64,000 nt of DNA. It comes from Petrosia ficiformis. Lineage: Eukaryota; Porifera; Demospongiae; Haplosclerida; Petrosiidae. The position numbers and the translations under genes are program-made. Positions 1-12,149 of the stretch are shown here, one piece after another (the stretch's first letter is position 1; each line of letters opens with the position of its first letter). Location of the stretch: the NCBI GenBank assembly GCA_947044365.1, contig OX345643.1:4172001-4236000 (forward strand). The letters are read 5' to 3'. The notes under the pieces are model-generated. The model made no database searches and was not told the origin of the DNA. It worked only from the letters and a program-made list of their open reading frames with translations.

Positions 1-1187
1 GTTTGTTTTTGAGTTATAGTACATTTTACATAGTGGAATGCTCAGTATTGCTCACTTCAGAGATCCTAGAAGGTGTGTTTAAAAAGGAAACCATTTTCAC
101 TGAGTTCATTCAACCATTCTTTAACCTCCATGTGGGAGTCTGGGAGAATCAATAACTGCCTGAGGCAGCCCAAAAATTTGATAAAGTACTCATATGAGTC
201 ATTGCGTGGCATATAGCCTTAGGCAGGCCACCTTTTATATCTTCTATACCTACAGACCTCTTGTGGGTTTTGTGGTGAGTGATTACTGATTAAATTCATT
301 GAGTACAATATCCTGTACATACATCTGGCTTCTTTACAATTAATGAGATGCATGTATCTTATCTGGGGATCTCTGTACCTATCATCTCATCTTATTATTA
401 ACACGAGTACATGTATATAGGGATCTCTGTACATATCATCTCATCTTATTATTAACACGAGTACATGTATATAGGGATCTCTGTACATATCATCTCATCT
501 TATTAACACGAGTACATGTATATAGGGATCTCTGTACATATCATCTCATCTTATTATTAACACAAGTACATGTATATAGGGATCTCTGTACATATCATCT
601 CATCTTATTAACACGAGTACATGTATATAGGGATCTCTGTACATATCATCTCATCTTATTATTAACACGAGTACATGTATATAGGGATCTCTGTACATGT
701 CATCTCATCTCATTATTAGCATGAGTGGGAGTACTATACATACACGTATCATTCTTATTATTAACATACATGTGCATGTAAGAATGATCATGTATGTTCA
801 AATCATTACACGCTACAAGTGTGGTTTTTCACACCTTGTAGAAAGTAATGATTTCAACACTTCTCATCTTCGCTTTTTTTCCAGCCATTTTGTATTGGGA
901 ACCAAATTATAGAGAGGGTCACAATGTTGAAAATAATTAAGCTAATTAATTAATTAATTAATTATTAATTTTGATTGAGGGAAATATAGTTCCAGAACTG
1001 TATTGTTGTTAGTGGGTGATCTGAGACACTTTTTAATGATAGTCAAATACTCATTTGGGTTGTGGCCCCCTATCAAACCTGCTTGTGTAGCAGTTCAGTT
1101 GTCTTCAACAAATGATCGAGTGTTAACAAAAGTATGTTTATGCACTTAGTTTTATATTTAGTATCAAAATGACCACTACACACATAC
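1..1187. other. DUS1L intron 3 or downstream sequence; no confident exon
   Basis: This is the stretch to the left of DUS1L exon 3. Apart from the minisatellite at 359-713 I found no DUS1L exon here, so the remaining exons are probably outside the window or too divergent for me to see. A minus-strand open stretch of about 48 codons ends at a TAG at 67-69; I cannot assign it to a family and there is no clear splice context. Runs of TTAATTAATTAA lie at 935-965. Confidence 0.5.
359..713. repeat. Minisatellite, 51/54-bp unit
   Basis: Tandem copies of a unit containing GGGATCTCTGTACATATC and ATTAACACGAGTACATG. Spacing between successive GGATCTCTG words is 54 or 51 bp, the difference being one missing ATT. 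About six copies, nearly identical, so the array is recent or homogenised. It ends in diverged copies around 700-780. Confidence 0.9.
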
Positions 1188-3505
1188 CCATTTTAGCTAT
1201 CAGCTCCCATTGATCCTGTAAGAAAGCTCCATAGTGCCCTGAGGAGAAATATCGATTAATATTATTCACATAACTTTTTATTAGGGCTGGGATGATTAAT
1301 TGATTGTGTGATATTGATTATGCAAATTATTCCAAAAGACATACTTTTCAAGCAAATAATGTACAATATGGAAGTAACAGAAGCCTTTTTTGATCATCAA
1401 ATGAGAGGAGCTTCCTGCATTAATTGACTTAATTGGCCTAATTACTTCCACTGATTTTAGTTAACTACCATTTTGAGTTCATTAAAAATAGATCTGATAT
1501 TAACACAATCCTTCAGCCCTTTGGCTTTGTTCAGCTGATACGTTTCAAGATTTATTACATCTAATAAAGCATAAAACAGCCAAGAGATCATGAAAAGCAA
1601 AACTGGTGTTGTGTAGTTACAAGCAAACAATAACAAACCGTCGTTTGTTTTTGCACTGAAATTTCAAAGGTAGTGTTCCAGCCTTTGCTCTAACATCTAG
1701 ATGATGTTATCTGAGATGAAAGAAAGAAAGAAAGAAAGACACCTGAGGCAATGGAAAAATGAGAGTTGCCTCAGGTGGGATTCGAACCCACGACACTCTG
1801 CACTCCGGACAGATGCTCTACCAACTGAGCTACCAAGGCAGCTCAGCTGGCAGGGTCTGAATCAAACATCTCATATGCCTGTATGAACAGGCTAACTTGA
1901 CACAAGGCATTAGGTGATGGCCGGGGTAATGTATATGTACAAACAATTCTTTTGAAAACTACCATATAATTGACACTAAAGCAAGTTCCCAAGACATACA
2001 GTGTAACACCACTAATATACTGAATATAATATTACCTCTTTTAGCAATGGTCTGAGGACATCCTAGATTGATATCCACTGCATCACAATCTGATTCCACA
2101 TATCTTGCTGCTTCAAGTAGTGTAACAGGATCATTTGCACAAAACTGAATATAAGTAGAATAAACAGTACTTTCTATAAACACAAATGAATCCCTTTAAT
2201 CTGTAAATGCCTCACGATTATTATGATAACACAATTTTTCTTTAGACTTGTTTATGATTTTCATTTTAATTTTATATTATAATGCTTACATGTACATGTG
2301 TCTTATAATTATACATGTTACACAGTCCTTCATTTAGAAAATTTGAATTTGAAAGGTCTTTTTTGGGAGGTAATGTATAGAGATATTGTGCTGGTATTAT
2401 GCAACCTAACTTCCCCAAGGAGGGTGCAAATGCCCCCTACCCCCTAAATAAAACCCTAATGTATAATATCACATTTTAACACTTATGGGTATCAAAAAAG
2501 CTTTAACTGAAATTACAATCATAAGAAATGACATTATTAGTATATTCATTACAATATCAGTTTTATATCAAAACTAACTGATATCAATATTATAAATTAT
2601 GGCTGATACCAATTATTGATCTGATTATCAGTACATCACTAATGTACAGAGTCTACAGACATGAGTTTCAAACGTTCTTGCAAACGTCAGCTGTGTGAGA
2701 CCTGTTTCAGACAGCTGACAGTCCCCTCAACACATAACTAGAAGGAATTCTGTCTATGTGGTCAAGTAACTATTACTGTATATATTGCTTAATTTCAGTT
2801 ATGAGATTTTGGATTTTTCTCATGTCTTGTTAAATTAAGCCTGACATCACATTACTTATCAACTGAAAGAACGATCACAGCATCTGGTAACAAAGCCACA
2901 CCCACAAATGTTCACCAATGTGCAACAATCATGATTGTTTACTCAATGACAAGGGCATCTAGAGTGGTCATACATCCAAAGAGCCCGTAGAGTGGTCATA
3001 CATCCCAAGGGCCCCTAGAGCGGTCATACATCCCAAGGGCGCCTAGAGTGGTCATACATCCCAAGGGCCCATAGAGTGGTCATACATCCCAAGAGCCCCT
3101 AAAGTAGTCATACATCCCAAGGGCCCCTAGAATGGTCATACGTTGCAAGGGCCCCTAGAGTGGTCATACGTTGCCAGGGCTGTTAGTGGGTGTGGGTTTG
3201 TTGCCAGATACTGCGATCGTTCTTTTCAGTTGATCCCACATTACTACATTTCTACTTAATTCATATCTAATATCTGAACTCACTTGAACAATTAATGGTC
3301 TATCTTCAGGACATGTAGTAAAATTTTCTCTTCTGTATACTGGGTTTGTCCGGAACAGAGATGCATGAAGCATTGGAGTGTAACATAACTGAGCGCCATA
3401 TCTTCTGCTTAGAATTCTCCATGCTAATTCTGATTGATCCACCATAGGTGCTACTATCAGTTTAGCAGTCTTCAGAGAATTCTTCCAAAAACTAAAACCA
3501 TCCAT
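1188..3505 (-). CDS. DUS1L: tRNA-dihydrouridine synthase DUS1L, 5' exons (partial)
   Basis: The first three visible coding exons, on the minus strand: 3284-3505 (74 codons, start ATG at 3505), 2036-2144 and 1188-1238. Donors and acceptors are GT/AG and phases join (0, then 1, then 1). The protein has the FMN-binding entry motif [13 protein letters not shown], then [18 protein letters not shown] joined to FCANDP, and NLGCPQ.IAKRG joined to HYGAFLQD, all characteristic of the DUS1 branch of the Dus family. These enzymes reduce uridine to dihydrouridine in the tRNA D-loop using FMN and NADPH. The rest of the TIM barrel, including the active-site cysteine loop further on, is not seen and should lie beyond position 1. 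Intron 2 carries a SINE and intron 1 a 28-bp minisatellite. It is transcribed away from a degenerate USP7 first exon at 3.8 kb. Confidence 0.93.
1691..1925 (-). mobile_element. tRNA-derived SINE (GGA-anticodon type), copy 1
   Basis: The tRNA-like body is at 1767-1839 on the minus strand. It folds as a 7-bp acceptor stem (GCCTTGG/CTGAGGC), a D arm with A box TAGCTCAGTTGG, an anticodon arm with loop CCGGAGT (anticodon GGA, C rather than T at position 33), a short variable loop and a T arm with a perfect B box GGTTCGAATCC. A 5' extension and a 3' tail ending in (TTTC)n complete the element. A serine anticodon without the long variable arm of real tRNA-Ser argues against a functional tRNA. It sits in DUS1L intron 2. 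Confidence 0.85.
2950..3178. repeat. Minisatellite, 28-bp unit, in DUS1L intron 1
   Basis: About eight tandem copies of a 28-bp unit containing GTGGTCATACATCCCAAGGG and CCCCTAGA. The array ends about 100 bp from the exon 1 donor of DUS1L, in the transcribed region. Single-base variants (CATACGTTGC) occur in the last units. Confidence 0.9.
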
Positions 3506-3590
3506 TTAAAAAAAAACCACACCTATAAAATGTACAGGTACAGGTACAGGTACTGTGGTTTAAGAAAAAATGGATGGCATTGATGATTAA

Positions 3591-3860
3591 TGGCGGCAAA
3601 TTATGAATGTCCATTCAATGTCGAGGTCTTTTAACAGTGTTTTTTCTAGGATCATATGAAATTTTAACATTCTAATTTGTAATGCATTGACTGAATAAGC
3701 TTAATACTGTAGCAGTGTAGGTCATTGAGAAAGATCAAGTAATCTTGTAAGTAGTAATTCATATTTATTCACACTGTAAAACTCACAATACATTTATGGT
3801 CTGATTTTCCAGACATGGACTGAAGAAGATGGTGATAGAGTTCAGGAGTTAATGATAATA
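3591..3860 (+). pseudogene. Decayed USP7 promoter and first exon
   Basis: This plus-strand stretch aligns in order with the real USP7 5' end at 23.8-24.0 kb. It has TGGCGGCAAATTATG (3591-3605, matching 23810-23824), then AATCTTGTAA (3741-3750, matching 23870-23879), then from 3796 a sequence matching the USP7 first exon (ATGG..TCTGATTTTCCAGAC, then GGTGATAGAGTT). The exon copy carries a small deletion just after the ATG that breaks the frame, and no donor follows at the right place. It lies head-to-head with intact DUS1L. Confidence 0.75.
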
Positions 3861-4562
3861 TGATAACATCATTAATTTAATTTTTTCAGTACCCAAATGA
3901 TCTGTCTCTCAGCACGGTGGCCCTGATGACAATATTTGTGACTTAATTAATCTTGGTGAGCTGTGACACTCATGTATATACTTGCATATTGTTTCATTTG
4001 TAAAAATTATTCTTTATATACATGTACGGTAATTATATTATATGTACTATCAGGAGGTTATATTTAACAGTACATGTAAATGAAGTACCAGTATCTAACT
4101 ATAATCTGAAAATGAATGTGTACTCGTGCTAGAGTACTGTCTACAGACCACCAGGAAGAAAGCAGCTCATAGAAAATGCAACCAATAGCTTATGTTTTAA
4201 AGGTTTTTGTAGAACTTTAGGAATATATATTTTAGCTTGCACATCTATTACATAGTTCCATTAAGCTACAAGCAGCTTTCTTCCTGCTGATCTGTAGAGC
4301 TTGAGCGTGTGTTCTATTATGTGCTACACCCATTAACTTACCAATCCCCCCTAGAATGACACAACTTCTTTAACTATGTATACAACGCATATGTGACACA
4401 AGCATATAAAATATTATTATACATAATCATATATACTAGCTTATTACCACCTCAGCGGTATTAACCTAACAAGCGCAGTATGTTTTAAGTGCATTACGTT
4501 TCTGCATAATGCCCTATTATGATTTTAGTATAATACAATCATTAAATAATGTATAGAATATG

Positions 4563-4606
<44 letters not shown>

Positions 4607-4733
4607 TATATAAATATATTATATATATAATTATATATATATTACGAATCATTGGATTATAAAAATTTAACGTTAAAACTAAAATTTGAAAATGAACATT
4701 TATAAATAATATAATTATATATAATATTATATG
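3861..4733. repeat. MITE fragments and TA-rich satellite
   Basis: Bases 4135-4310 form an imperfect inverted repeat around AGGAAGAAAGCAGCT and its complement. The following 4318-4400 (GAATGACACAACTTCTTTAAC) matches the interior of the ATCCCTATGATTGC MITE family seen at 51.3, 55.6 and 59.5 kb. Bases 4565-4645 are (TA)n. No coding potential seen. Confidence 0.6.
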
Positions 4734-5111
4734 TTATATATATATATTATAATTATACAAAATTTTAAAAATAATTGTATTATTTATTACATTCTGAATA
4801 CTTTGCCGCACACTATATTTTTGCTTTTCACATCTGTCGAAGCTCTGCATGACTCTTGAAAAAGCAACATATAGTGGACCATGTGAAAACACGAGCTTAG
4901 GTAAATAAATTACTACTTTATCAAAAGTTTGACCCTGTGCTTTGTTTATAGTCATAATGGAACCTGTGGGAGAATGGTAAATTAACATCAGTTTTATTCT
5001 TAGAATGAGAACATGATTTCCACTATTTGGACCAAAAACAATTTTTGCTTGTACATAGTTTTGACGTAAATGAATTAAATCAGGAATGTAGTATGACAAT
5101 AGATCCCGCAC
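4734..5111 (-). mobile_element. Helitron PIF1-like helicase C-terminal fragment
   Basis: A 125-codon minus-strand stretch whose middle reads [34 protein letters not shown]. This is the conserved C-terminal motif of the PIF1-type helicase domain in Helitron Rep-Hel proteins (NKxQGQT, FxHGxLYVAxSRV). The N-terminal Walker motifs and the Rep domain are absent, so this is a remnant. Its upstream edge (about 5048) coincides with the left boundary of the tandem duplication; copy B begins inside the same sequence at about 10192. Confidence 0.8.
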
Positions 5112-5482
5112 AATTTATATAGGTGTGGCTAAAAAGGGTCACATGTACACACACGGGTAGTTATATACAGATATACATGTACATTAAACCTCATGGAAAA
5201 CAACGTAGGGATGGCCCTATGGGCCAGAAACTACTGATTTTGTAATTTATGCGTGTGAACATATTTATAGCTGATGAAAGCTTCTGTACATGTACATGTG
5301 CATGTATGTACATTGTACATGTAATTAATTGTAAGAATATTTAGTATTGAAATAATGAATCGTTTAACTACAAGAATGTTTCTCACTAGAATTTCTAAGG
5401 ATTTATAATTACATGTACTATAAATTAAGTCTAAAATCATAATTATAACAAGATACATGTACATATACGCCATGTATATATA

Positions 5483-5790
5483 GAGAATTATCCTTATGAT
5501 TGCTTTGTGGTGACCCTGAAAATTTCTAATGTTTGAAATCTAGCAATCACTATAGTTACTTGTTCTTACTTTTTAATGGTTCTTGTATAATGTTTACAAT
5601 GTCCATGTACATGTATTTCAGCCACAACGGCTATCAATTACAATTTCATGCTCATTAATTGACTGAGCCCCTCGGAATGATACAACTTCTTTAACGTATA
5701 CAACACATGTGACAAACATATAAAAACATATGTATAGTTCAAACCCATGGGAAAATTATCATGGCGATGGCCCTGTGGATTAGAATTCTT
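5483..5790. mobile_element. MITE of the ATCCCTATGATTGC family
   Basis: Starts GAGAATTATCCTTATGATTGC and ends near CATGGGAAAATTATCATGGC followed by GATGGCCCTGTGG. The imperfect terminal inverted repeats and the interior (TGACTGAGCCCC..GAATGATACAACTTC) match copies at 50978, 55446 and 59271. Its counterpart in copy B (11308-11582) has lost its left end, where the second SINE family is inserted. Confidence 0.7.
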
Positions 5791-6252
5791 TACTTCAGAT
5801 TAAATGTATATAGTATTTCATTTTTTCTTCCAGTCTACTCTTAGTAAATGATGATAAAAGTGATACCACTATTAAATTCTTGTGAATAATACATTCACTC
5901 CATATTGCTGAATGAGTCACATGACAAGTCACCTGATAAACATTGAAGCTTGTACCATACTTGATCACGTTTGGAGAGATATCTCAGGTTTGATTTGTAC
6001 ATGTATAATATTAAACATAGCTGGCCCTCTTGTGTAACTTACCTTGTGTCATGAATAAATAGAAGTGTGTTGGCAGACACTAAGCATAAGCTAGAATAAT
6101 GGCCATTGGGTATATTGTACCATTACATTATAATAGTGACTTTTACTTCATTTTCTGCCATTGTTTTATTTGTGGCCATTACTTCATGTTTATAGTGCTG
6201 AGCAGAGCAAACAGTCAACATGAGCTACAATATACATGTATATGTATATGTA

Positions 6253-6272
6253 CATGATGTTATCAGAGATGT

Positions 6273-6303
<31 letters not shown>

Positions 6304-6561
6304 CACCTGAGGCAATGGAAAATGAAAATGAGAGTTGCCTCAAGTGGGATTCGAACCCACGACACTCTGTACTCTGGACAGATGCTCTACCAACTGAGCT
6401 ATCAAGGCAGCTCAGCTGGCAGGGTCCGAATCAAACATCTCATACGCCTGTATGAACAGGCTAACTGGACACTAGGCATTAGGTGAAGGCCGGGGTAATG
6501 AAACCACCAAAGACACCAACACCAAACCTAAGCATATACATGATGTTATCAGAGATGTAAA

Positions 6562-6613
<52 letters not shown>

Positions 6614-7083
6614 CACCTGAGGCAATGGAAAAATGAAAATGAGAGTTGCCTCAAGTGGGATTTGAACCCACAACACTCTGTACTCCGGACAGATGCTCTA
6701 CCAACTGAGCTACCAAGGCAGCTCAGCTGGCAGGGTCCGAATCAAACATCTCATACGCCTGTATGAACAGGCTAACTGGACACTAGGCATTAGGTGAAGG
6801 CCGGGGTAATGAAACCACCAAAGACACCAACACCAAACCTAAGCATATACATGATGTTATGCTTGATGTAGAAAGAAAGAAAGACACCTGAGGCAATGGA
6901 AAAATGAAAATGAGAGTTGCCTCAAGTGGGATTCGAACCCACGACACTCTGTACTCCGGACAGATGCTCTACCAACTGAGCTACCAAGGCAGCTCAGCTG
7001 GCAAGGTCCGAATCAAACATCTCATACGCCTGTATGAACAGGCTAACTGGACACTAGGCATTAGGTGAAGGCCGGGGTAATGA
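6253..7083 (-). mobile_element. Tandem array of three tRNA-derived SINEs
   Basis: Three head-to-tail copies of the GGA-anticodon SINE, with tRNA-like bodies at 6336-6408, 6647-6719 and 6918-6990 (minus strand). Each has the (GAAA)n tail of a different length and the GCCGGGGTAATG end. The linker ACCACCAAAGACACCAACAC plus AAACCTAAGCATATACATGATG recurs between copies, so the array grew by tandem amplification and not by three insertions. The equivalent site in copy B (about 12040) is empty, so insertion followed the segmental duplication. Confidence 0.85.
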
Positions 7084-8100
7084 AACATGTACATGCATGT
7101 ACATATATATTGTATATCATATATATGTACTGTACATCAATCAACAAGCACATGTAAATGTGTAATACATGTACTTGTCGTTTGATTTGTTCACTGTAGT
7201 TACTAACTTATATATATTTTAAATGCATTGTTTTGTGGGTGGTACCTTCTATGTAAGTGTACAATTATTGAATAGGGATTGAGTTGATTAATTTAGGACA
7301 CGTCAGGTGTTTTGATAAAGAACAAAATTCAACATGACAAGTTTAGCATTACAGATATTAGATATAACAATTGATTTTTCGTTTAACAGCAACAACACAA
7401 CCTGTTAGTGGGTAATACAACAGCTTAATAATGTACTTTTGATTGTGTATTGACTTACTATATAATTATGTATGTGATTAAACACCTTATGTTTGTTGTA
7501 GTTTTATCAAAACTATGTGACTTCAAGTACTGACAGGAAGCTAACATAGTTTGTTTGTAGTACTATGTAGCAATCATTATATCTAGTAGATAAAAACTTT
7601 GGTTGAGTTAGAATTTAAACATAACAAATATAGGTAGATGAGAAGTATTACTAACTAATTTAAAATATGTGACAAAAAGGTACAACTCAGTACATAATAA
7701 ACTTCCTATTAAAAAGCACAGCTATATTGTATATAGGAATGGTCCTTACATGCTCTTTAATTTTTGTGGAAACTATTTTCAATATTAATTAATTAACTTA
7801 ATTTCATCTTACTTTAAATAGCAAGTGAGTTGTTAAATGGAAAATTGGATGTTTGTATTACAGAAATTTCATGTAAAGCTCTTCTCCAAACTTTAGAACC
7901 TACATGTAATTCAGTATTCAATATTGTGTACTACATGTATTAATATACGACCTTGTCTTGTCACAATTACTCAATAATTTGTATTTAAAGTACACACATA
8001 AAATATATAACTCAAATAACTATTATATTAACCATATAAAATACATAGTTTACAGTTTGACTCAATTCTAATTACTAATTAATAAAGCAGTATTAATTAA

Positions 8101-9375
8101 TTAATTATTTTCACGAAGTTTCATCTCTGTGAATTTTAGAGTGTCTAATTTCCAAAGATTCCATCGTATACCAGTTCCAGATTTGGAATTTACCAAATAA
8201 AGACCATTCAGATTAGATTGATAGCAATTATGGTACCACCAACCTCCTTTAAATGAAAGAGCACAATTAGAGCTATTAATGTCATTGTGTTTATCTTTGG
8301 TAGTAAATTTCATTCCATTATGACTTGTTAATGAATCTACAGCATTACCAGAATATCCTCCCACATTTAAAGTATACTGATATCTAGTAGTTCCATCTCT
8401 AACATTGAATGTAGAGTATTTAGCATAACGTTTTTCATTTAAAAAGTCTTGTAGTTCTACTCGTAGAGTGTGGTCATTCCCAATAGGAGTTAGACGATGT
8501 ATCTTACTTAGACCCAACCAGAATTCTCCAGTGAGATCACCAAATCCTTCCTCATAGTCATTCCAATTACGATAGAAATCAAGTGATCCATCCATCCTCC
8601 TCTGGAAGACAGTCCATCCACCACCATCAGTTTCCATATCACAATACACCTATACATTATGAGCACTTTTAATTTGTTATAATTATGTATATTACTTGTA
8701 TGTAGTAATTATGACACTATGATATAATAATAATAATAATTATATACAATTATACATGTATATGTATTAGTTATAACACCCTTTATAGTGCAGTACATGT
8801 GTGGCATGAGGGTGGGTAATAAATGTTGAGCAAAGCAAGTATCCCAAGTGTCCCATGTTATGTATTGCACTCTATAAAGGGTGCTATGAGTGTTTTATTA
8901 CATATTAACTTAATGCACACATTCATTAAAGCACTTGCAGGTGATGCCTTTCCTGCAATCTCATTGGTCAGAATTCCATGACGTGTAATAAATAAATATA
9001 TAAATTATAATATTGTATGCATATACACATAGTGATAAACATGCTATTTGTGTACTCACTATATTATAACGCTTTGACTCGGTATTGGCTAAGTTTTGAT
9101 ACATTTATTATCATACCTGAAATGGTACATCATTATCAGGATTAATAGGATAAATACCACTTCTTTCCATTCCAAGTTCAAACCAAGCTTTACAATCATG
9201 AAGTATAGGACATTCTAATAATAGGAATGAAATATAATTATTATAAAGATATTCCATTACCTGGTGGTGCATTCACTGTAGTATTACGATCATCTTCATC
9301 ACAGTTAATAAAGACAAGTTGAACACAAGAGATCAAATAGAATATTAATAGAATACACAGGATTACTTTCATCAT
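8101..9375 (-). CDS. Secreted fibrinogen-related protein, copy A
   Basis: Three exons on the minus strand: 9261-9375, 9117-9214 and 8101-8649, all GT-AG with matching phases, 253 codons plus stop. Residues 1-23 form a signal peptide (MMKVILCILLIFYLISCVQL). The rest is one fibrinogen C-terminal (FReD) domain from about residue 40. It has a first CPILHDC pair, then VYCDMETDGGGWTVFQRRMD, NWNDYEEGFGDLTGEFWLGL, a calcium-loop region TKDKHND at about 188-194, C-A before FKGGWWY, and SNLNGLY near the end. There is no collagen, coiled-coil or other partner domain, so the product is a short secreted lectin-like protein. FReD proteins in invertebrates often bind acetylated sugars and act in recognition; that role here is inference. 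A second, decayed copy lies 5 kb to the right. Confidence 0.92.
8763..8895. mobile_element. MITE-like inverted repeat in fibrinogen gene intron 2
   Basis: TTATAACACCCTTTATAGTG on the left and TGCACTCTATAAAGGGTGCT on the right form inverted termini around about 100 bp. The same element is present in copy B (about 14888-15050), so it predates the duplication. The copy B version has an extra internal segment. Confidence 0.55.
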
Positions 9376-10191
9376 GAACAGTTGTTAGTTTCAGTCTCTG
9401 GTGTCAGAAAGACTTCTTAATATGAACCTCTGAACACTACCTGACTGATTTCTCCTTTTATAGTATTTTGGTGTGCCCTTTATTTTGTGGTTGTATTTCG
9501 TTATGTCAGCTGATGTGAGATATGTGTATTCTTGGAAGTAAATGTTTATACTAGATAGTAACTTGCTGTGTCATTTTAGTATTGAAGTTGTGTTCCTTAT
9601 ATCAGCTAACATGAGATACTTGATAATTTTGGAAGAAACTTTGTATACTGAATGACGATGTTGATAAACTGACAGTGATTATACTGGTGGATAAATTTGG
9701 AAAGTGTTTTTAATTGTCTAAACAGTGTTTATAATGTTAAACTACAGTGATTACAATCAGTGATGTGGAAATAGCCAGTCATACAAGACATTATGTGATA
9801 AATTTCGAACTGAATCAAATGCATACTATATTCTCTATTAAATTCATACACACATCCATTCAACTATTCATTCATCAATCCTGTCTATCTATTCATTCAT
9901 TTTCCATCCATCCACCTTCCATTAGAGTCAGGCAATATCATATGATGAATTTTCCCCAATATCTATTCGCCAAACCTTCATTGGAACTGATTACAGGCAA
10001 TTTGCAACTTTCTCGAACTACTGGAGCAATCTAACAGTCACCTCAACCTTGCTCACCAATTACTGCAAGCACAGCATTAACCCAAGAGCGCAAGCGGACA
10101 TTTTTTCATTCATCCTCCCAACATCCCTTTCTCTCTTACTAGACCAAGCTATAAACCAAGTACATACATCACACATACATTAGCATGTGCT
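9376..10191. other. Upstream region of fibrinogen gene A and duplication junction
   Basis: Contains the promoter of the fibrinogen gene (TATA box at 9454-9463) and further sequence duplicated at 15650-16115. From about 9945 to 10191 the sequence is unique to the junction between duplication units. Short plus-strand open frames in it are not conserved between the two copies (they differ in length and end), so I do not call them genes. Confidence 0.6.
9454..9463 (-). promoter_or_regulatory. TATA box of fibrinogen gene A
   Basis: CTATAAAAGG on the minus strand, 79 bases upstream of the start codon at 9375. This fits a TATA-driven promoter with a short 5' leader. In copy B a deletion of roughly 100 bp has removed this element, leaving GTTAAAAGG. 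Confidence 0.7.
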
Positions 10192-10487
10192 ATATGTACA
10201 TAGTTTTGATGTAAATGAATTAAGTCAGGATGTGTTAGATGTAGCATGACAATAGATCCCACGCACATTTGGTTTATTAGAAGTTGCCATGGTTTAATTC
10301 ATATAGGCATGGCTAAAAGGGGTCACATGTACAGACAGGTAGTTATATACAAATATGCATGTACATTGAACCTCATGGAAAACAACATTAGGGATGGGCC
10401 CTATGGACCGAAAACTGATTATGTAACTTATGCATGTTAACGTATTGAATAGCTGATGAAAGCTTCTGTACATGTACATGTATGTGT

Positions 10488-10864
10488 GGCGACGAAGTCC
10501 ACAGAAAGACAGACACTCTCCTTTCAGGAAACAACACGACCGCAGCTGGACTCGAACCACAGACCCTTAGATCAGGAGGCTCAAGCTCCAACCACTAAGC
10601 AATGCTGCCTCCTTAAAAAAAGAGTGCCCATCAAACTGGGACTATTTGATGGGAATGACTAACCACAACTTATATACACAAGTGTGTATATATGGGACCG
10701 TAGTCCTATCAGTTGTGGGAAACCGAAGTTCTATTATAACCCCCTAACATAAAGTGCCGTCAGAATCCGCAGGTGGTAAGTCCCACGAATCGACCGGAAA
10801 GACCACAATTTCCAAAGTGGACCCTTTAGGCTAGGAGGCGTCATCCCTCATTACCCAAGGCTTG
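10488..10864 (-). mobile_element. Second tRNA-derived SINE family, unit 1
   Basis: Minus-strand tRNA-like head at about 10541-10609 with a B box GGTTCGAGTCC and an A-box-like GCTTAGTGGTTGGAG. It ends in a tail AGACAGACACTCTCC/GACTTCGTCGCC. The rest of the 377-bp unit (AACTGGGACTATTTGATGG, GGACCGTAGTCCTATC, GTGGACCCTTTAGGC) is shared with unit 2. Different from the GGA-anticodon SINE in sequence. Confidence 0.7.
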
Positions 10865-10929
10865 GGTAATAGCCTTTATGATATATAGAGGAGTTTATTT
10901 AGGAATAACCCTCCTAACGGTGTTAACTT

Positions 10930-11307
10930 GGCGACGAAGTCCACAGAAAGACAGACACTCTCCTTTCAGGAAACAACACGACCGCAGCTGGACTCGAACC
11001 ACAGACCCTTAGATCAGGAGGCTCAAGCTCCAACCACTAAGCCATGCTGCCTCCTTAAAAAAAAAGAGTGCCCATCAAACTGGGACTATTTGATGGGAAT
11101 GACTAACCACAACTTATATACACAAGTGTGTATATATGGGACCGTAGTCCTATCAGTTGTGGGAAACCGAAGTTCTATTATAACCCCCTAACATAAAGTG
11201 CCGTCAGAATCCGCAGGTGGTAAGTCCCACGAATCGACCGGAAAGACCACAATTTCCAAAGTGGACCCTTTAGGCTAGGAGGCGTCATCCCTCATTACCC
11301 AAGGCTC
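10930..11307 (-). mobile_element. Second tRNA-derived SINE family, unit 2
   Basis: A near-identical direct repeat of 10488-10864, separated by a 65-bp spacer that includes ATAGAGGAGTTTATTTAGG. The right edge abuts the truncated MITE at 11308. The two units differ by only a few bases and one A-run length, so the dimer is young. Confidence 0.8.
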
Positions 11308-12149
11308 ATTACCCTGACAATTTCTAATGTCTGAAATCTAGCAATCACTATAGTTACTTGTTCTTACTTTTTAATGGTTCTTGTATAATGTTTACAATGT
11401 CCATGTACATGTATTTCAGCCACAACGGCTATCAATTACAGTTTCATGCTCATTAATTGACTGAGCCTTCGGAATGATACAACTTCTTTAATGTATACAA
11501 CACATGTGACAAATAAATAAAAACATATGTATAGTTCAAACCCATGGGAAAATTATCATGGCGATGGCCCTGTGGATTAGAATTCTTTACTTCAGATTAA
11601 ATGTATATAGTATTTCGTTTTTTCTTCCAGTCTACTCTTAGTAAATCGATGATACCAGCGATACCACCATTAAATTCTTGTGAATGATACATTCACTCCG
11701 TATTGCTGAATGAGTCACATGACAAGTCACCTGATAAACATTAATGAAGATAAGCTTGTACCATACATGATCACGTTTGGAGAGATATCTCAGGTTTGAT
11801 TTGTACATGTATAATATTAAACATGGGTGGCCCTCTTGTGTAACTTACCTTGTGTCATAAATAAATAGAAGTGTGTTGGCAGACATTAAGCATAAGTTAG
11901 AATAATGGCCATTGGGTATATTGTAACATATAGTGACTTTTACTTCATTTTCTGTCATTGTTTTACTTGTCATCATTACTTCATGTTTATAGTGTTGAGC
12001 AGAGCAAACAGTCAACATGAGCTACAATATACATGTATATGTATATGTACATGTATATGCATGTACATATTTTTTGTACATCATGTATATGTACTGTATA
12101 TCAATCAACAAGCACATGTGTAATGCATGTACTTGTTGCTTGATTTGAA

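Larger units (their letters stand above)
5048..9945. repeat. Segmental duplication, copy A
   Basis: Left unit of a direct tandem duplication; the right unit is about 10192-16115. Shared blocks in order: ACATAGTTTTGA.GTAAATGAATTAA; the MITE at 5.5/11.3 kb; GATCACGTTTGGAGAGATATC; ATCAATCAACAAGCACATGT; the complete fibrinogen-domain gene; and the sequence at 9747-9930 matching 15925-16100. Copy A alone carries the SINE array at 6253-7083; copy B alone carries the SINE dimer and the hAT insertion. Confidence 0.88.

Noticed and set aside
9747..10034. 95-codon frame duplicated at 15925
   Set aside because: The two copies diverge in length and C-terminus and are rich in simple CATTCATTCAT sequence; no constraint visible.
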